A stretch of 64,000 nt of DNA from positions 3,224,001 through 3,288,000 of the forward strand of contig NZ_CP033070.1 in assembly GCF_003669035.1 (NCBI RefSeq), in the 5' to 3' direction. Shown here one piece after another: positions 35,754-44,403 of this stretch. The notes under the pieces were generated by a model. The model saw only the letters and a program-made list of their open reading frames with translations. It ran no database searches and had not been told where the DNA came from. The translations under genes were made by a program, and so were the position numbers. Source of the stretch: Chryseobacterium sp. 3008163. GTDB taxonomy: Bacteria > Bacteroidota > Bacteroidia > Flavobacteriales > Weeksellaceae. The stretch's first letter is position 1. Each line of letters begins with the position of its first letter.

Positions 35754-38606
35754 ATGAAAAAAGTTCTATTGTCATTAGGAATAGTCTTCATGGCTTCAGC
35801 TAATGCATTCGCACAGAATATCCCATTGGATCCTTCTGTCAAAACTGGTACTCTTCCAAACGGAATGAAGTATTATATCAAAAAAAACACATTACCAGAA
35901 AAGAAGGTAGATTTCCGTTTAGCGATCAACGCCGGATCTATTCTTGAAGACGAAAACCAAAAAGGTCTTGCTCACTTTATGGAGCACATGAACTTCAACG
36001 GAACCAAAAATTTCCCAGATAACAAATTGGTAGACTTTCTACAGTCAATCGGTGTGAAATTCGGACAACACCTTAATGCCTACACAAGCTTCGACGAAAC
36101 TGTGTACATGCTTCCCGTTCCTCTAGACAAGCCGGGAAATCTTGATTCGGGTCTTAAAGTAATGGAAGACTGGGCTTTTAACGCAACGTTGACTGACGAG
36201 CAGATCAACAAAGAAAGAGGGGTTGTATTGGAAGAACTAAGATTAGGTTTGGGGGCAGATAAAAGAATGAGGGATAAATATTTCCCTAAAATGCTTTACA
36301 AATCGCATTATGCAGACAGGCTACCTATCGGTACAAAAGAAGTTCTTCAAAACTTTAAGCCGGATGTTATCAGACAATTCCACAAAGACTGGTACAGACC
36401 AGATTTGATGGCATTAGTTGTGGTAGGAGACATCAATGTGGATGAGGTTGAAAAGAAAATTAAAGATAATTTCAGCAAATATAAAAATCCTTCAAAACCA
36501 AGAGAAAGAAAGGTTTATGATTTACCGAATCACCAAGAGACTTTAGTGGCAATAGAAACCGATCCTGACGCTACCAACTCTATGGTACAATTCATGATGA
36601 AAGACACGGAGTCTTACCAACCAGATGTAACTGTACAGCAGTATAATCAAAGCATGGTAGAAAATGTAGCGACTACAATGTTGAATAACCGTTTGAGAGA
36701 ATTGATCAACTCGAATAATCCACCGTTTACTTTCGGATCTGTATATCATGGTGGAGTAGTTGGAAGAACCAAGGAAGCTTTCCAAGGTTTTGCAATGGTA
36801 AAAGAAGGAAATCAAATCAGTGCTTTGAAAGTGCTTTTAGAAGAAACTGAAAGAGCAAAAAGATTTGGCTTCACACAAAGCGAATTAGACAGAGCGAAGT
36901 CTCAGATTATGTCTAATATAGAAAGATCTTACAACAACCGCGACAAAACGGAAAGCGATATGTTGGTAGACGAGTACGTGAGAAACTTCCTGGAGCAGGA
37001 GCCAATGCCGGGAATAGCCTGGGAATATGAAGATACAAAGACGTTTTTGCCTACGGTAACACTGGCTCAGACAAATGAGATCATCAAAAAAATGGTGAAA
37101 GAAGATAGTAGAGTGATTGTCATTACTGGTCCTAAAAAAGATAATGTGACGATGCCTACTGAGGCTTTGGTTCTTAAAACTTTCGATGATGTAAAAGTAG
37201 CCAATCTTAAACCTTACGAAGAAAAAGCGACCATCAAGAATTTAGTAAAACCATTCAAATCTGATGGTAAAATTGCTAAAACAGAAACCGATGCCAAATT
37301 GGGAACGACGACCTGGACGTTAAGCAACGGTGCGAAAGTAACTTTCAAAAAGACCGACTTTAAAGATGATGAGATTGTTTTCTCTGCAAGAAGTTTGGGA
37401 GGAAATTCATTGTTAAATGATTCAGATTATAACAATACTCAATTTGCTTATCAGGCTTTAAGCGAAGCGGGTGTAGCAGGAGCATCTAAGGCAGAATTGA
37501 CTAATTACTTGGCAGGAAAGCAGGTGAATGTAAATCCGTACATCAGCAGTACTTTGGAAGGTGTTTTTGGGAGATCTAGCCAAAAAGACCTAGGTACAGC
37601 AATGGAGTTGTTGTATGCTTATTTCACTAATCTAAATTACAATCCTGAAGCATTCAATGCTTATAAAATGAAGCAGTCTGCGATGTTGGATAACCTTTTG
37701 TCTAATCCACAGACATATTTTGCAAGTGAGCACGCTAAGTTTACGAATCAGAAAAACCCAAGATTTATCGGACTTATTCCAATGGAGAAAGACTGGGCGG
37801 CAACGAACTATAAAAAAGCGTACGATGTTTACAAAGAGAAATTTGCCAATGCAGGAAACTTCCATTTCTATTTTGTAGGAAATATTGATGAAGCCAAATT
37901 TAAGAATGAAGTTTTACAGTACATCGCAAGCTTACCTACAACAGGAAAAACGACCAACTTCAAAGACACCGGGTACAGAGGAATCACCGGAGATCATACC
38001 AAAGTCTACAAAAAAGGAAAAGATCCGAAGAGTATGGTTCAGATCGTTTACTCGGGAGAAACTCCTTACAACGAGAAAGAGGCTTTGGCACTTGCAGCTT
38101 TAGGTGAAGTGGCAACCATCAAGGTGATTGAGAAATTGAGAGAAGACGAAAGCGGAATCTATGGTGGTGGAGCTAGAGGCGGAATGTATAAAGTTCCTTA
38201 CGGAAATTATAATTTCAGTCTAAGTTTCCCTTGTGGACCCGAAAATGCAGATAAACTGACGAAGAGTGCTATCGCAGAACTTCAGAAACTGATTGATAAA
38301 GGTCCTGAACAAAAAGATCTTGATAAGTACAAAGAAGGCGAGATGAATGACTATAAAACAGACATCAAAGACAACAATTACTGGTTGAATGCTTTATCTA
38401 AAAACCAATTGGACGGAAGTGATAAGTATGAAATCCTAAATTATCAGGAGAAAGTAAAAGCACTGACGGTAAAAGATCTACAGGATGTTGCTAAGAAATA
38501 TCTGACTAAAAACAGAGTAGTTGCAACTTTAATGCCTGAAGACGGGTGGGAAAGTGCTCCTAAAAAAGAAGCTGCTGCAACAGTAAAAGCGACCGCAGTA
38601 AAATAA
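35754..38606 (+). CDS. M16 family (insulinase-like) zinc metallopeptidase
   Basis: 950 residues. Signal peptide MKKVLLSLGIVFMASANAFAQ. The inverted zinc motif HxxEH is HFMEH at residues 74-78, in GLAHFMEHMNFNGTKNFP, and the distal ligand region ERGVVLEELRLG supplies the third Glu. The protein has two M16 halves: the second (about 510-930) lacks an HxxEH and provides the clamshell partner. The length is that of periplasmic two-domain M16B-type peptidases. It degrades peptides in the periplasm; substrates are not known. The C-terminal PKKEAAATVKATAVK tail is low complexity. Confidence 0.93.
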   Translation: MKKVLLSLGIVFMASANAFAQNIPLDPSVKTGTLPNGMKYYIKKNTLPEKKVDFRLAINAGSILEDENQKGLAHFMEHMNFNGTKNFPDNKLVDFLQSIGVKFGQHLNAYTSFDETVYMLPVPLDKPGNLDSGLKVMEDWAFNATLTDEQINKERGVVLEELRLGLGADKRMRDKYFPKMLYKSHYADRLPIGTKEVLQNFKPDVIRQFHKDWYRPDLMALVVVGDINVDEVEKKIKDNFSKYKNPSKPRERKVYDLPNHQETLVAIETDPDATNSMVQFMMKDTESYQPDVTVQQYNQSMVENVATTMLNNRLRELINSNNPPFTFGSVYHGGVVGRTKEAFQGFAMVKEGNQISALKVLLEETERAKRFGFTQSELDRAKSQIMSNIERSYNNRDKTESDMLVDEYVRNFLEQEPMPGIAWEYEDTKTFLPTVTLAQTNEIIKKMVKEDSRVIVITGPKKDNVTMPTEALVLKTFDDVKVANLKPYEEKATIKNLVKPFKSDGKIAKTETDAKLGTTTWTLSNGAKVTFKKTDFKDDEIVFSARSLGGNSLLNDSDYNNTQFAYQALSEAGVAGASKAELTNYLAGKQVNVNPYISSTLEGVFGRSSQKDLGTAMELLYAYFTNLNYNPEAFNAYKMKQSAMLDNLLSNPQTYFASEHAKFTNQKNPRFIGLIPMEKDWAATNYKKAYDVYKEKFANAGNFHFYFVGNIDEAKFKNEVLQYIASLPTTGKTTNFKDTGYRGITGDHTKVYKKGKDPKSMVQIVYSGETPYNEKEALALAALGEVATIKVIEKLREDESGIYGGGARGGMYKVPYGNYNFSLSFPCGPENADKLTKSAIAELQKLIDKGPEQKDLDKYKEGEMNDYKTDIKDNNYWLNALSKNQLDGSDKYEILNYQEKVKALTVKDLQDVAKKYLTKNRVVATLMPEDGWESAPKKEAAATVKATAVK

Positions 38607-38626
38607 TCTTAGTCGATTATATATGA

Positions 38627-38658
38627 AAACAACCGCAGAAATTTTTCTGCGGTTGTTT
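38627..38658 (+). terminator. Intrinsic terminator after the M16 peptidase
   Basis: AAACAACCGCAGAAA pairs with TTTCTGCGGTTGTTT over a full stem. Confidence 0.85.
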
Positions 38659-38691
38659 GTTTTTATAAAATGTATAGCTACAACTAATCAA

Positions 38692-39276
38692 CTATTTCCC
38701 ATACTCCTTCTTCCACTCCTCGGCAACTTCGCTCAGGGTTGTGTAGAAATCTTCTCCGTATTTACGTGTTAACGGTGTTTTTAAGAACTTATATACCGGA
38801 ACCTGAAGTTCTTTACCCAGAGTGCAGGCATCATTGCAAATGGACCACTCATGGTAGTTTAATGCGCTGAAAGAAGAATACTCTGTTACACGGATTGGAT
38901 ATAAATGACATGAGATTGGTTTTTGCCAATCAATAGCGCCGTCTTCGTATGCTTTTTCGATACCGCACTTAGTGATTCCACGCTCGTCAAAAGTCACGTA
39001 GGCGCATTCTGCATCTTCAATCATTGGGGTAACATACATTCCGTCCATTGGGTCGGTTGTCCATGTTCCCTGTTCTTCCAAAGCTTTAATTCCGTCCTGG
39101 GTAAGGTAGGGTTTTATTTTGTCGAAAATATTATCTAAAATCACCAACTCATCCTTATCCAAAGGAGCTCCCACATCACCTTCCACACAACATGCGCCTT
39201 TACATTTGGTGAGATTGCATACAAATTCTTCAGAAAATATATCTTCAGAAATTAATTTATCGTCTATTTGAATCAT
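38692..39276 (-). CDS. DUF3109 family cysteine-rich protein
   Basis: 194 residues from the ATG at 39276, where MIQIDDKLISEDIFSEEFVC begins the family. Cysteines cluster as CNLTKCKGACCVEGDVGAPL, AECAYVTF, ITKCGIEKAY, ISCHLYPIRV and SICNDACTLG, the layout of DUF3109 and related to the YkgJ zinc or iron-sulfur binding family. No enzymatic role is known. It begins 11 bp after the DUF6427 gene ends, so they are probably co-transcribed. Confidence 0.87.
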   Translation of the reverse strand: MIQIDDKLISEDIFSEEFVCNLTKCKGACCVEGDVGAPLDKDELVILDNIFDKIKPYLTQDGIKALEEQGTWTTDPMDGMYVTPMIEDAECAYVTFDERGITKCGIEKAYEDGAIDWQKPISCHLYPIRVTEYSSFSALNYHEWSICNDACTLGKELQVPVYKFLKTPLTRKYGEDFYTTLSEVAEEWKKEYGK

Positions 39277-39286
39277 AATCTTTTTT

Positions 39287-40192
39287 TTAAAATAAATCGA
39301 AATGAGTGCCTGCATTAAAACCGATCAAGCTTATAATGATAACCCATAAGCTCACTTCCTGCATCCAGTATTTTGGCAAAAATCTCAGCATCCTGCTCAT
39401 AATAATCGTTGCCGGAAAAGCCAGCAGCAAAAGGTATTCATAACGGTTGTTCATATATAAAATAATACTTACCAACTGTGCAAATGAGAACACCAGCAAG
39501 AAAGTATATTTGTAACGGCTGATAGGGCTTTTCTTATTATAATGTTTAAAGTGATCATATATTGCGTAAACCAACATTAATACTATAGGGATGAGTGGTA
39601 AAAGTTCGGTATAATCTGTTACAAATTTGATCTTCCCGAATGGTAAATAATCCATATTCCACTGATTAAATCTAAAGAAGAACATCAATGAGAAATAACT
39701 CAATGCAATCAACGACATTCCCAGAATGAATCTGAAGATATTTAAACCGATTCTTTCAGACGTAACGATGAGGTGAATCAGTACAAAGAAAATCATTGGC
39801 CACGTCGTCGGCAGAAAAATAAAATTTAAAGCTAAAATAGAACCTACCAAAACGTAAGATTTTTTTCTGAGGTCTTCATCTGTACTCGTGAGAAGAAGCA
39901 AAAGAAATGAATTGGTAAGCAATGCTACAGCAATTCCGATGTCTAATTTCCCGGGATACAGTCCGAAAACAAAAAATGTATAGAGCAATAATGGCAAATG
40001 CGTCTGATAATTCAGTGCAATCGCATTAAAACAGAAATAACCAAGCGAAATTCCAAGAAACGTAATGATGGCGATTATTGCTTCATACGTGTTGAAATTG
40101 AGGGTGTTAATTACAATAACTACTAAAAGAAGAAAACCAATATAAACAGGAATTGAAAAAATATTGCTTTCTTTTGAAAGTAATCTAAACAT
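39287..40192 (-). CDS. DUF6427 family polytopic membrane protein
   Basis: 301 residues, mostly hydrophobic, with roughly eight to ten membrane helices and few charged loops (TSTDEDLRKKS, YDHFKHYNKKSPISRYK). MFRLLSKESNIFSIPVYIGFLL opens as in the flavobacterial DUF6427 family. There is no signature to suggest a transported substrate. Divergent from the DUF6341 gene at 43 bp, an arrangement I recall as conserved in Flavobacteriia. Function unknown. Confidence 0.75.
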   Translation of the reverse strand: MFRLLSKESNIFSIPVYIGFLLLVVIVINTLNFNTYEAIIAIITFLGISLGYFCFNAIALNYQTHLPLLLYTFFVFGLYPGKLDIGIAVALLTNSFLLLLLTSTDEDLRKKSYVLVGSILALNFIFLPTTWPMIFFVLIHLIVTSERIGLNIFRFILGMSLIALSYFSLMFFFRFNQWNMDYLPFGKIKFVTDYTELLPLIPIVLMLVYAIYDHFKHYNKKSPISRYKYTFLLVFSFAQLVSIILYMNNRYEYLLLLAFPATIIMSRMLRFLPKYWMQEVSLWVIIISLIGFNAGTHFDLF

Positions 40193-40234
40193 TTTTTATA
40201 AATTTGTGCAAAGTTAATTTAAAAAAGGAAAATA

Positions 40235-40468
40235 ATGACGTCTTTCTTTCTATTCTTAAGTGATGTTTTCAAATGGTCTTTTGGTTTTTTCACAACCTTT
40301 GGAAACGTACTCAACTGGATTTTATTCATCGTTTGTTGCGTACTATTTACATATTGGTGCTATGTCTTGGTGGTAACACTTGGGGGGGACAAAGACAAAG
40401 AATATTATTCTCCGACTGAGGGTAAAAACCCTTACTACGATCCTACGATCTACAAAAAAGAAGGTTAA
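40235..40468 (+). CDS. Small membrane protein, DUF6341-like
   Basis: 77 residues. Two hydrophobic stretches (SFFLFLSDVFKWSFGFFTTF and VLNWILFIVCCVLFTYWCYVL) precede a hydrophilic tail with EYYSPTEGKNPYYDPTIYKKEG. It matches the small flavobacterial DUF6341 family, sometimes misnamed uracil phosphoribosyltransferase by neighbourhood. It has no such catalytic motif. A TAAATTTG -7 box lies at 40199-40206. Function unknown. Confidence 0.7.
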   Translation: MTSFFLFLSDVFKWSFGFFTTFGNVLNWILFIVCCVLFTYWCYVLVVTLGGDKDKEYYSPTEGKNPYYDPTIYKKEG

Positions 40469-40485
40469 TTAATTGGTTATATAGT

Positions 40486-40522
40486 AAAAAGACCGGTCAA
40501 TTTTTTTTGATCGGTCTTTTTT
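40486..40522. terminator. Bidirectional terminator
   Basis: AAAAAGACCGGTCAA pairs with TTGATCGGTCTTTTT around a T-rich loop, between the converging DUF6341 and UspA genes. Confidence 0.85.
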
Positions 40523-40538
40523 ATGTTATTGACTAAAT

Positions 40539-40976
40539 TTAATCATGTATCGGCAATACCAAAACAGGTATTTTAGAGCTTTTGGTAATCCCTTTGGTTA
40601 AGCTTCCTACAAATACATCGTAAATTCCGCTTCTACCGTGGGATCCCATGACAATGAAGTCGGCATTTTTGGTGTCAGCGTATTCCAAAATAATATCTTT
40701 TGCAATGCCTTGTTTTAATAAATGCTCGCAATCGATGTTGTGTGAAAGAATTTTTTGATTAATTTTATTTAAAAGAACCAGTTCTTCTCTTATTTCGTTT
40801 TCTTCAATCTCCGGAAAATACTGATAGCCCATATCTCCGATTGCAAAACCAATGTCTGTGGGCGCTACGTGTATCAAATTGAGCTTTCCGTTTACCTTCT
40901 TCGCAAATTCTATTGCGCCATCTACAAGCTGATCTGTTTTTTCGCCAAAATCTACTGGCAATACAATGTTTATCAT
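40539..40976 (-). CDS. Universal stress protein (UspA family)
   Basis: 145 residues, a single Usp domain. It starts INIVLPVDFGEKTDQLVDGAIEFAKK, and the ATP-binding motif is clear near the end: VMGSHGRSGIYDVFVGSLTKGITKSSKIPVLVLP (GxxGR with G-S/T). ATP binding is therefore expected. It acts in cytoplasmic stress responses of unknown detail. Monocistronic. Confidence 0.9.
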   Translation of the reverse strand: MINIVLPVDFGEKTDQLVDGAIEFAKKVNGKLNLIHVAPTDIGFAIGDMGYQYFPEIEENEIREELVLLNKINQKILSHNIDCEHLLKQGIAKDIILEYADTKNADFIVMGSHGRSGIYDVFVGSLTKGITKSSKIPVLVLPIHD

Positions 40977-41040
40977 ATTTTCATATTTTAATTTGTCTCT
41001 TAAAGATATGAAAAATTTATAAAAACGGCTTGTTAAATAC

Positions 41041-41646
41041 TTATAATATTCTGATATCTAAAGCTTTTTCTTCCTCCAAATAGGCCTCTAAAATATCATT
41101 CTCAGAAACTTTCCCCACGCCTTCAGGAGTTCCCGTAAAGATTAAATCCCCAACTCTCAAAGTGAAATACTGCGAAACAAAAGCGATGATATCATCAATT
41201 TTAAACATCATGTCTTTTGAATTTCCATGCTGTACTTGTTCTTTATTTTTCAATAACGAAAACTGTAGATTTTCAAGGTCGTAATTTTCTTTTTTGAAAA
41301 AGCTTCCTACCACCGCAGAACCATCAAACCCTTTAGCCAGTTCCCATGGAAGACCTTTAGATTTTAAATCGCTTTGCAAATCTCTCGCTGTAAAATCGAT
41401 TCCCAAGCCAATCTCTTCATAATGTTTGTTTGCCGTTTCTTTCTGAATATACTTTCCGCCTTTTGAGATTTTTACCACAATTTCCAGTTCGTAGTGAACA
41501 TCGTCAGAAAATTCCGGAATATAAAAGTCATTTCCTTTCAAAACCGCAGTGTCGGGTTTCATAAAAATCACAGGTTTGTCTGGGATTGCATTTCCCAATT
41601 CTTTTGCGTGTTCACTGTAATTTCTTCCTATGCAGATTATTTTCAT
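41041..41646 (-). CDS. Fumarylacetoacetate hydrolase (FAH) family protein
   Basis: 201 residues. MKIICIGRNYSEHAKELGN and PVIFMKPDTAV are typical openings, and HYELEIVVKISK gives the ExE metal ligands with Asp in IGIDFTARDLQ. LIFTGTPEGVGKV closes the active site. Members hydrolyse or decarboxylate beta-diketo acids, commonly acylpyruvates or oxaloacetate, using Mg2+. The exact substrate is not set by sequence. It is the last gene of a tight minus-strand group, 12 bp after the uncharacterised membrane-anchored protein gene. Confidence 0.9.
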   Translation of the reverse strand: MKIICIGRNYSEHAKELGNAIPDKPVIFMKPDTAVLKGNDFYIPEFSDDVHYELEIVVKISKGGKYIQKETANKHYEEIGLGIDFTARDLQSDLKSKGLPWELAKGFDGSAVVGSFFKKENYDLENLQFSLLKNKEQVQHGNSKDMMFKIDDIIAFVSQYFTLRVGDLIFTGTPEGVGKVSENDILEAYLEEEKALDIRIL

Positions 41647-41658
41647 TATTCTTTTTAT

Positions 41659-42228
41659 TTAATTTACAATTCCTTTAAAATATCCTTCTCCTTCTTCGAA
41701 ATATTTTTCCGGACCGTATCTTTTCTGAACTTTTAGTTTTGTATATCCAAAAATGCTGTCTCCTTTTTTATAAGAATCTTTATCAAGAATCACTTTACTG
41801 TCAATGATTTTATAATATTCTTCATTCATAAAATCAAAAGGTCTATGATTATCGGTATAGTGGTAAGGCGAGATTTTGTATCGGTTATTTACAATATTTA
41901 TACTGTAACCTCCGCCGCTGAATCCATCTCCTGTCGATAGTTTTATTTCCAGAGAAAAGCCATTATTACTAATATTAGAACTATAAGACTCGGTTGAAAG
42001 ACTGTCAATTTTTGTTCGGAAGTTATTGGTTTTAATTTCTTCACTGTCTCCACCGTCAATGTATTGCTGTTTTTGATAATTAAAATCTTTGAATAGTGTC
42101 TTATTACTCATATGACTGTCAATCTCAACTTTCTTCCAAAAGAAAAAATACTTTCCTAGGATAAAAACGATTCCAATAATTACAGCAATAAGTAAGAGTT
42201 TTCCGATTCTCTTCATTTTACCAATCAT
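41659..42228 (-). CDS. Uncharacterised single-pass membrane protein
   Basis: 189 residues. One N-terminal helix (LLLIAVIIGIVFILGKYFFFW) anchors an exported domain with SLEIKLSTGDGFSGGGYSINIV and a C-terminal VILDKDSYKKGDSIFGYTKLKVQKRY, which looks like an immunoglobulin-type beta strand pattern. No family recognised and no catalytic motif. It sits 5 bp after the DUF2007 gene and 12 bp before the FAH gene. Its role cannot be stated. Confidence 0.6.
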   Translation of the reverse strand: MIGKMKRIGKLLLIAVIIGIVFILGKYFFFWKKVEIDSHMSNKTLFKDFNYQKQQYIDGGDSEEIKTNNFRTKIDSLSTESYSSNISNNGFSLEIKLSTGDGFSGGGYSINIVNNRYKISPYHYTDNHRPFDFMNEEYYKIIDSKVILDKDSYKKGDSIFGYTKLKVQKRYGPEKYFEEGEGYFKGIVN

Positions 42229-42233
42229 ACAAA

Positions 42234-42635
42234 TTACTCATGTGTAAACTCATTCTCACAATAATAACACACATATTTATCACTTGAAAGTAGCGAAATT
42301 CCAAAGAAACTCGTCGAGCTGTCATCCTTATAAATATGATTTGAACCACATTTCGGGCATACAAAATCAAACTTTGGATTTTCAACGGTGTGCTCAACTT
42401 CCAAAGAGAACTTGTTGTTTTCGTGATAATCTGTAAGAATCTTCTCAGCATTCTCAAAATCATTTTCAAAAACCTGCAGTTGAATTCCGCCTAAAGCTTG
42501 TGACAACAACCAATCAGACTGTATCGTCTGCTCATTGGCAATGAAGCTCTGAATGTCATTTTCAGCTAAGATCTGTTTATCTCTGTTCGCTTCGAGAGCT
42601 GTTTCGTAAAATTTGAACTTAACTAAATCATTCAT
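42234..42635 (-). CDS. DUF2007 domain protein with zinc ribbon
   Basis: 133 residues. The N-terminal 75 (FKFYETALEANRDKQILAENDIQ, ALGGIQLQVFENDFENAEKIL) are the DUF2007 ferredoxin-like fold, a putative signal-transduction domain. The C-terminus has two CxxC pairs, FVCPKCGSNHIY and YVCYYCENEF, forming a likely zinc ribbon. Cytoplasmic. It starts 3 bp after the exonuclease gene ends, so they share a transcript. Function not known. Confidence 0.78.
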   Translation of the reverse strand: MNDLVKFKFYETALEANRDKQILAENDIQSFIANEQTIQSDWLLSQALGGIQLQVFENDFENAEKILTDYHENNKFSLEVEHTVENPKFDFVCPKCGSNHIYKDDSSTSFFGISLLSSDKYVCYYCENEFTHE

Positions 42636-42638
42636 TTT

Positions 42639-43403
42639 TTAAAATTTACTTGATAACTGAATTTTTGTAAAAACTTTCTTCGTGTACAACGGGAAATCAG
42701 CATTCTGCAACCATCCGTAATACCCAAGGTCTTTTTTGAAAACATCTTTCACGCCTTGTCCTTTATATTTTCCGAAGTTGAAAACCTCGATATTTTTATC
42801 ATTAAATCCGATAAAACCTGCCAAATCAGCATTTTTATTGTGGAAACTAAATTCACTCAGTGCATTGATATCTTTCGGAACATCATCATATTTTCCAACC
42901 TGAGCATCCAGAACTTCGAAAGTTGCCAAAACATCCGCTTCCGCCGAGTGAGCATTTTCTAAAGTTTTCCCGCAGTAAAATTGGTAAGCTGCACCCAGAT
43001 TTCTAGGTTCCATTTTATGATAGATCGTTTGTGCATCAACTAATTTAAATTTACTTAAATCAAAATCGAAATCTGCACGAAGCAATTCTTCAGCCAATAA
43101 CGGAACATCAAATCGGTTAGAATTAAACCCACCCAAATCTGCGCCAGAAATCATTTCTACCACTTTAGAGGCGATTTCTTTGAACGTCGGTGCATCTTTC
43201 ACATCTTCATCATAAATGCCGTGAACTTCACTCGACTGTAGAGGAATTGGCATTTCGGGATTTACACGCCATGTTTTGCTTTCTCTTGAAGAATCCGGAT
43301 TTACTTTTAAAATGCAGATTTCAACGATTCTGTCTTTTCCGACGTTGATTCCTGTGGTTTCTAGATCGAATACGCAAAGCGGTTTATGTAGTTTTAAATT
43401 CAT
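42639..43403 (-). CDS. DEDDh 3'-5' exonuclease (DnaQ-like)
   Basis: 254 residues. Exo I is CVFDLETTGINVGKDRIVEI (DxE), Exo II is GFNSNRFDVPLLAEEL, Exo III is NAHSAEADVLATFEVL with the catalytic HxxxxD. This is the DnaQ/RNase T exonuclease fold, as in the polymerase III epsilon subunit, with a C-terminal extension (FNFGKYKGQGVKDVFKKDLGYYGWLQ) common in Bacteroidetes versions. It may proofread or act in repair. First of four tightly spaced minus-strand genes. Confidence 0.9.
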   Translation of the reverse strand: MNLKLHKPLCVFDLETTGINVGKDRIVEICILKVNPDSSRESKTWRVNPEMPIPLQSSEVHGIYDEDVKDAPTFKEIASKVVEMISGADLGGFNSNRFDVPLLAEELLRADFDFDLSKFKLVDAQTIYHKMEPRNLGAAYQFYCGKTLENAHSAEADVLATFEVLDAQVGKYDDVPKDINALSEFSFHNKNADLAGFIGFNDKNIEVFNFGKYKGQGVKDVFKKDLGYYGWLQNADFPLYTKKVFTKIQLSSKF

Positions 43404-43443
43404 TTTTTATTTGAAAGTATAAAGTTGTTTTTGTTTAAATTTC

Positions 43444-43474
43444 ACCTTGTCAAGGTTCAAAACCTTGACAAGGT
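43444..43474. repeat. Perfect 14-bp hairpin between pssA and the exonuclease
   Basis: The stem at 43444-43457 pairs with 43461-43474 around a 3-base loop; the core is CCTTGTCAAGG and its inverse. No T-tract follows on the minus strand, so it is more likely a dispersed palindromic repeat than a terminator. I recall the same motif from other flavobacteria. Confidence 0.6.
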
Positions 43475-43496
43475 TGAGTGTACTAACGTTGAATCT

Positions 43497-44240
43497 TTAT
43501 TTTAACTGTTTCTGAAAGATTAATGAAATTAAGATATAATATAAAATCACCAACGGAATTCCTACAGTTTTAAATATAATTAAAATAAGAATTGCACCAA
43601 TCAATAAAGCTAATTTTGGATAATTATCCTGCAACTTCATCGATTTGAATTTCATTGCAATCATTTTAATCGGACTGATAAGAATCCAAGAAGAAATAAT
43701 TGTTAAAATTATTAATGGTAACAATCCAATTTGAAGAATATTAAAGTTAGAGATATTGAAAAATTGTGGCACTTGATGAGGTCCCGATTGTGATATATAA
43801 TAAATCCCAAAAATCAAGATTGTATTACTGGGCGTATTCAAACCTTTAAAATAATATTTCTGGTCTTCATCTAAATTAAAAATCGCTAATCTTAAACAAG
43901 AAAAAAGCGTGATAAAAAATCCTAAATATTTTATTTCGAATGGAAGCGGCATTCCAAAGAGTTCATTTCCGAAAGGTTCAAGCATTTTAAACATTGCCAA
44001 GCCGGGAATTAATCCGAAACTCACCATATCTGCCAAAGAATCCAGCTGAGTTCCCAAATTGGAATTCGCTTTCAAAGCTCTCGCAACAAATCCGTCGAAA
44101 AAATCTAAAATCAAGGAAAGGATAATACAAATTGCAGTCGTTTGATAGTCGCCTAAAATCAAATGTACAGCACCAACGCAACCCGAAAAAAGGTTTCCCA
44201 ACGTGATGGCATTTGCGAGATTGTTCTTAATGAAATTCAT
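43497..44240 (-). CDS. pssA: CDP-diacylglycerol-serine O-phosphatidyltransferase
   Basis: 247 residues and about seven membrane helices. The CDP-alcohol phosphotransferase motif DG-x2-AR-x8-G-x3-D-x3-D reads DGFVARALKANSNLGTQLDS followed by LAD. NLFSGCVGAVHLILGDY precedes it, as in PssA of Gram-positive and Bacteroidetes type. It makes phosphatidylserine, the precursor of phosphatidylethanolamine, at the inner membrane. The start ATG at 44240 is clear. It is 93 bp before the exonuclease gene, with a hairpin between. Confidence 0.92.
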   Translation of the reverse strand: MNFIKNNLANAITLGNLFSGCVGAVHLILGDYQTTAICIILSLILDFFDGFVARALKANSNLGTQLDSLADMVSFGLIPGLAMFKMLEPFGNELFGMPLPFEIKYLGFFITLFSCLRLAIFNLDEDQKYYFKGLNTPSNTILIFGIYYISQSGPHQVPQFFNISNFNILQIGLLPLIILTIISSWILISPIKMIAMKFKSMKLQDNYPKLALLIGAILILIIFKTVGIPLVILYYILISLIFQKQLK

Positions 44241-44403
44241 GAGAGCAAAATTACATTTTTTAAAAATTTTAACCTTAATTAATATGAACTAAAAATTACA
44301 ATACTGTGAATTTAACTTAAATTTGCATCTTGAAAATAGGCATGAAAAAATTATGTTTCATAGCCTACGATTACATTTTGACTTTTAAAACATGATAGTA
44401 TAA

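Noticed and set aside
40235..40468. Uracil phosphoribosyltransferase annotation for the small membrane protein
   Set aside because: No PRPP-binding motif; the true upp is at 13945-14595.
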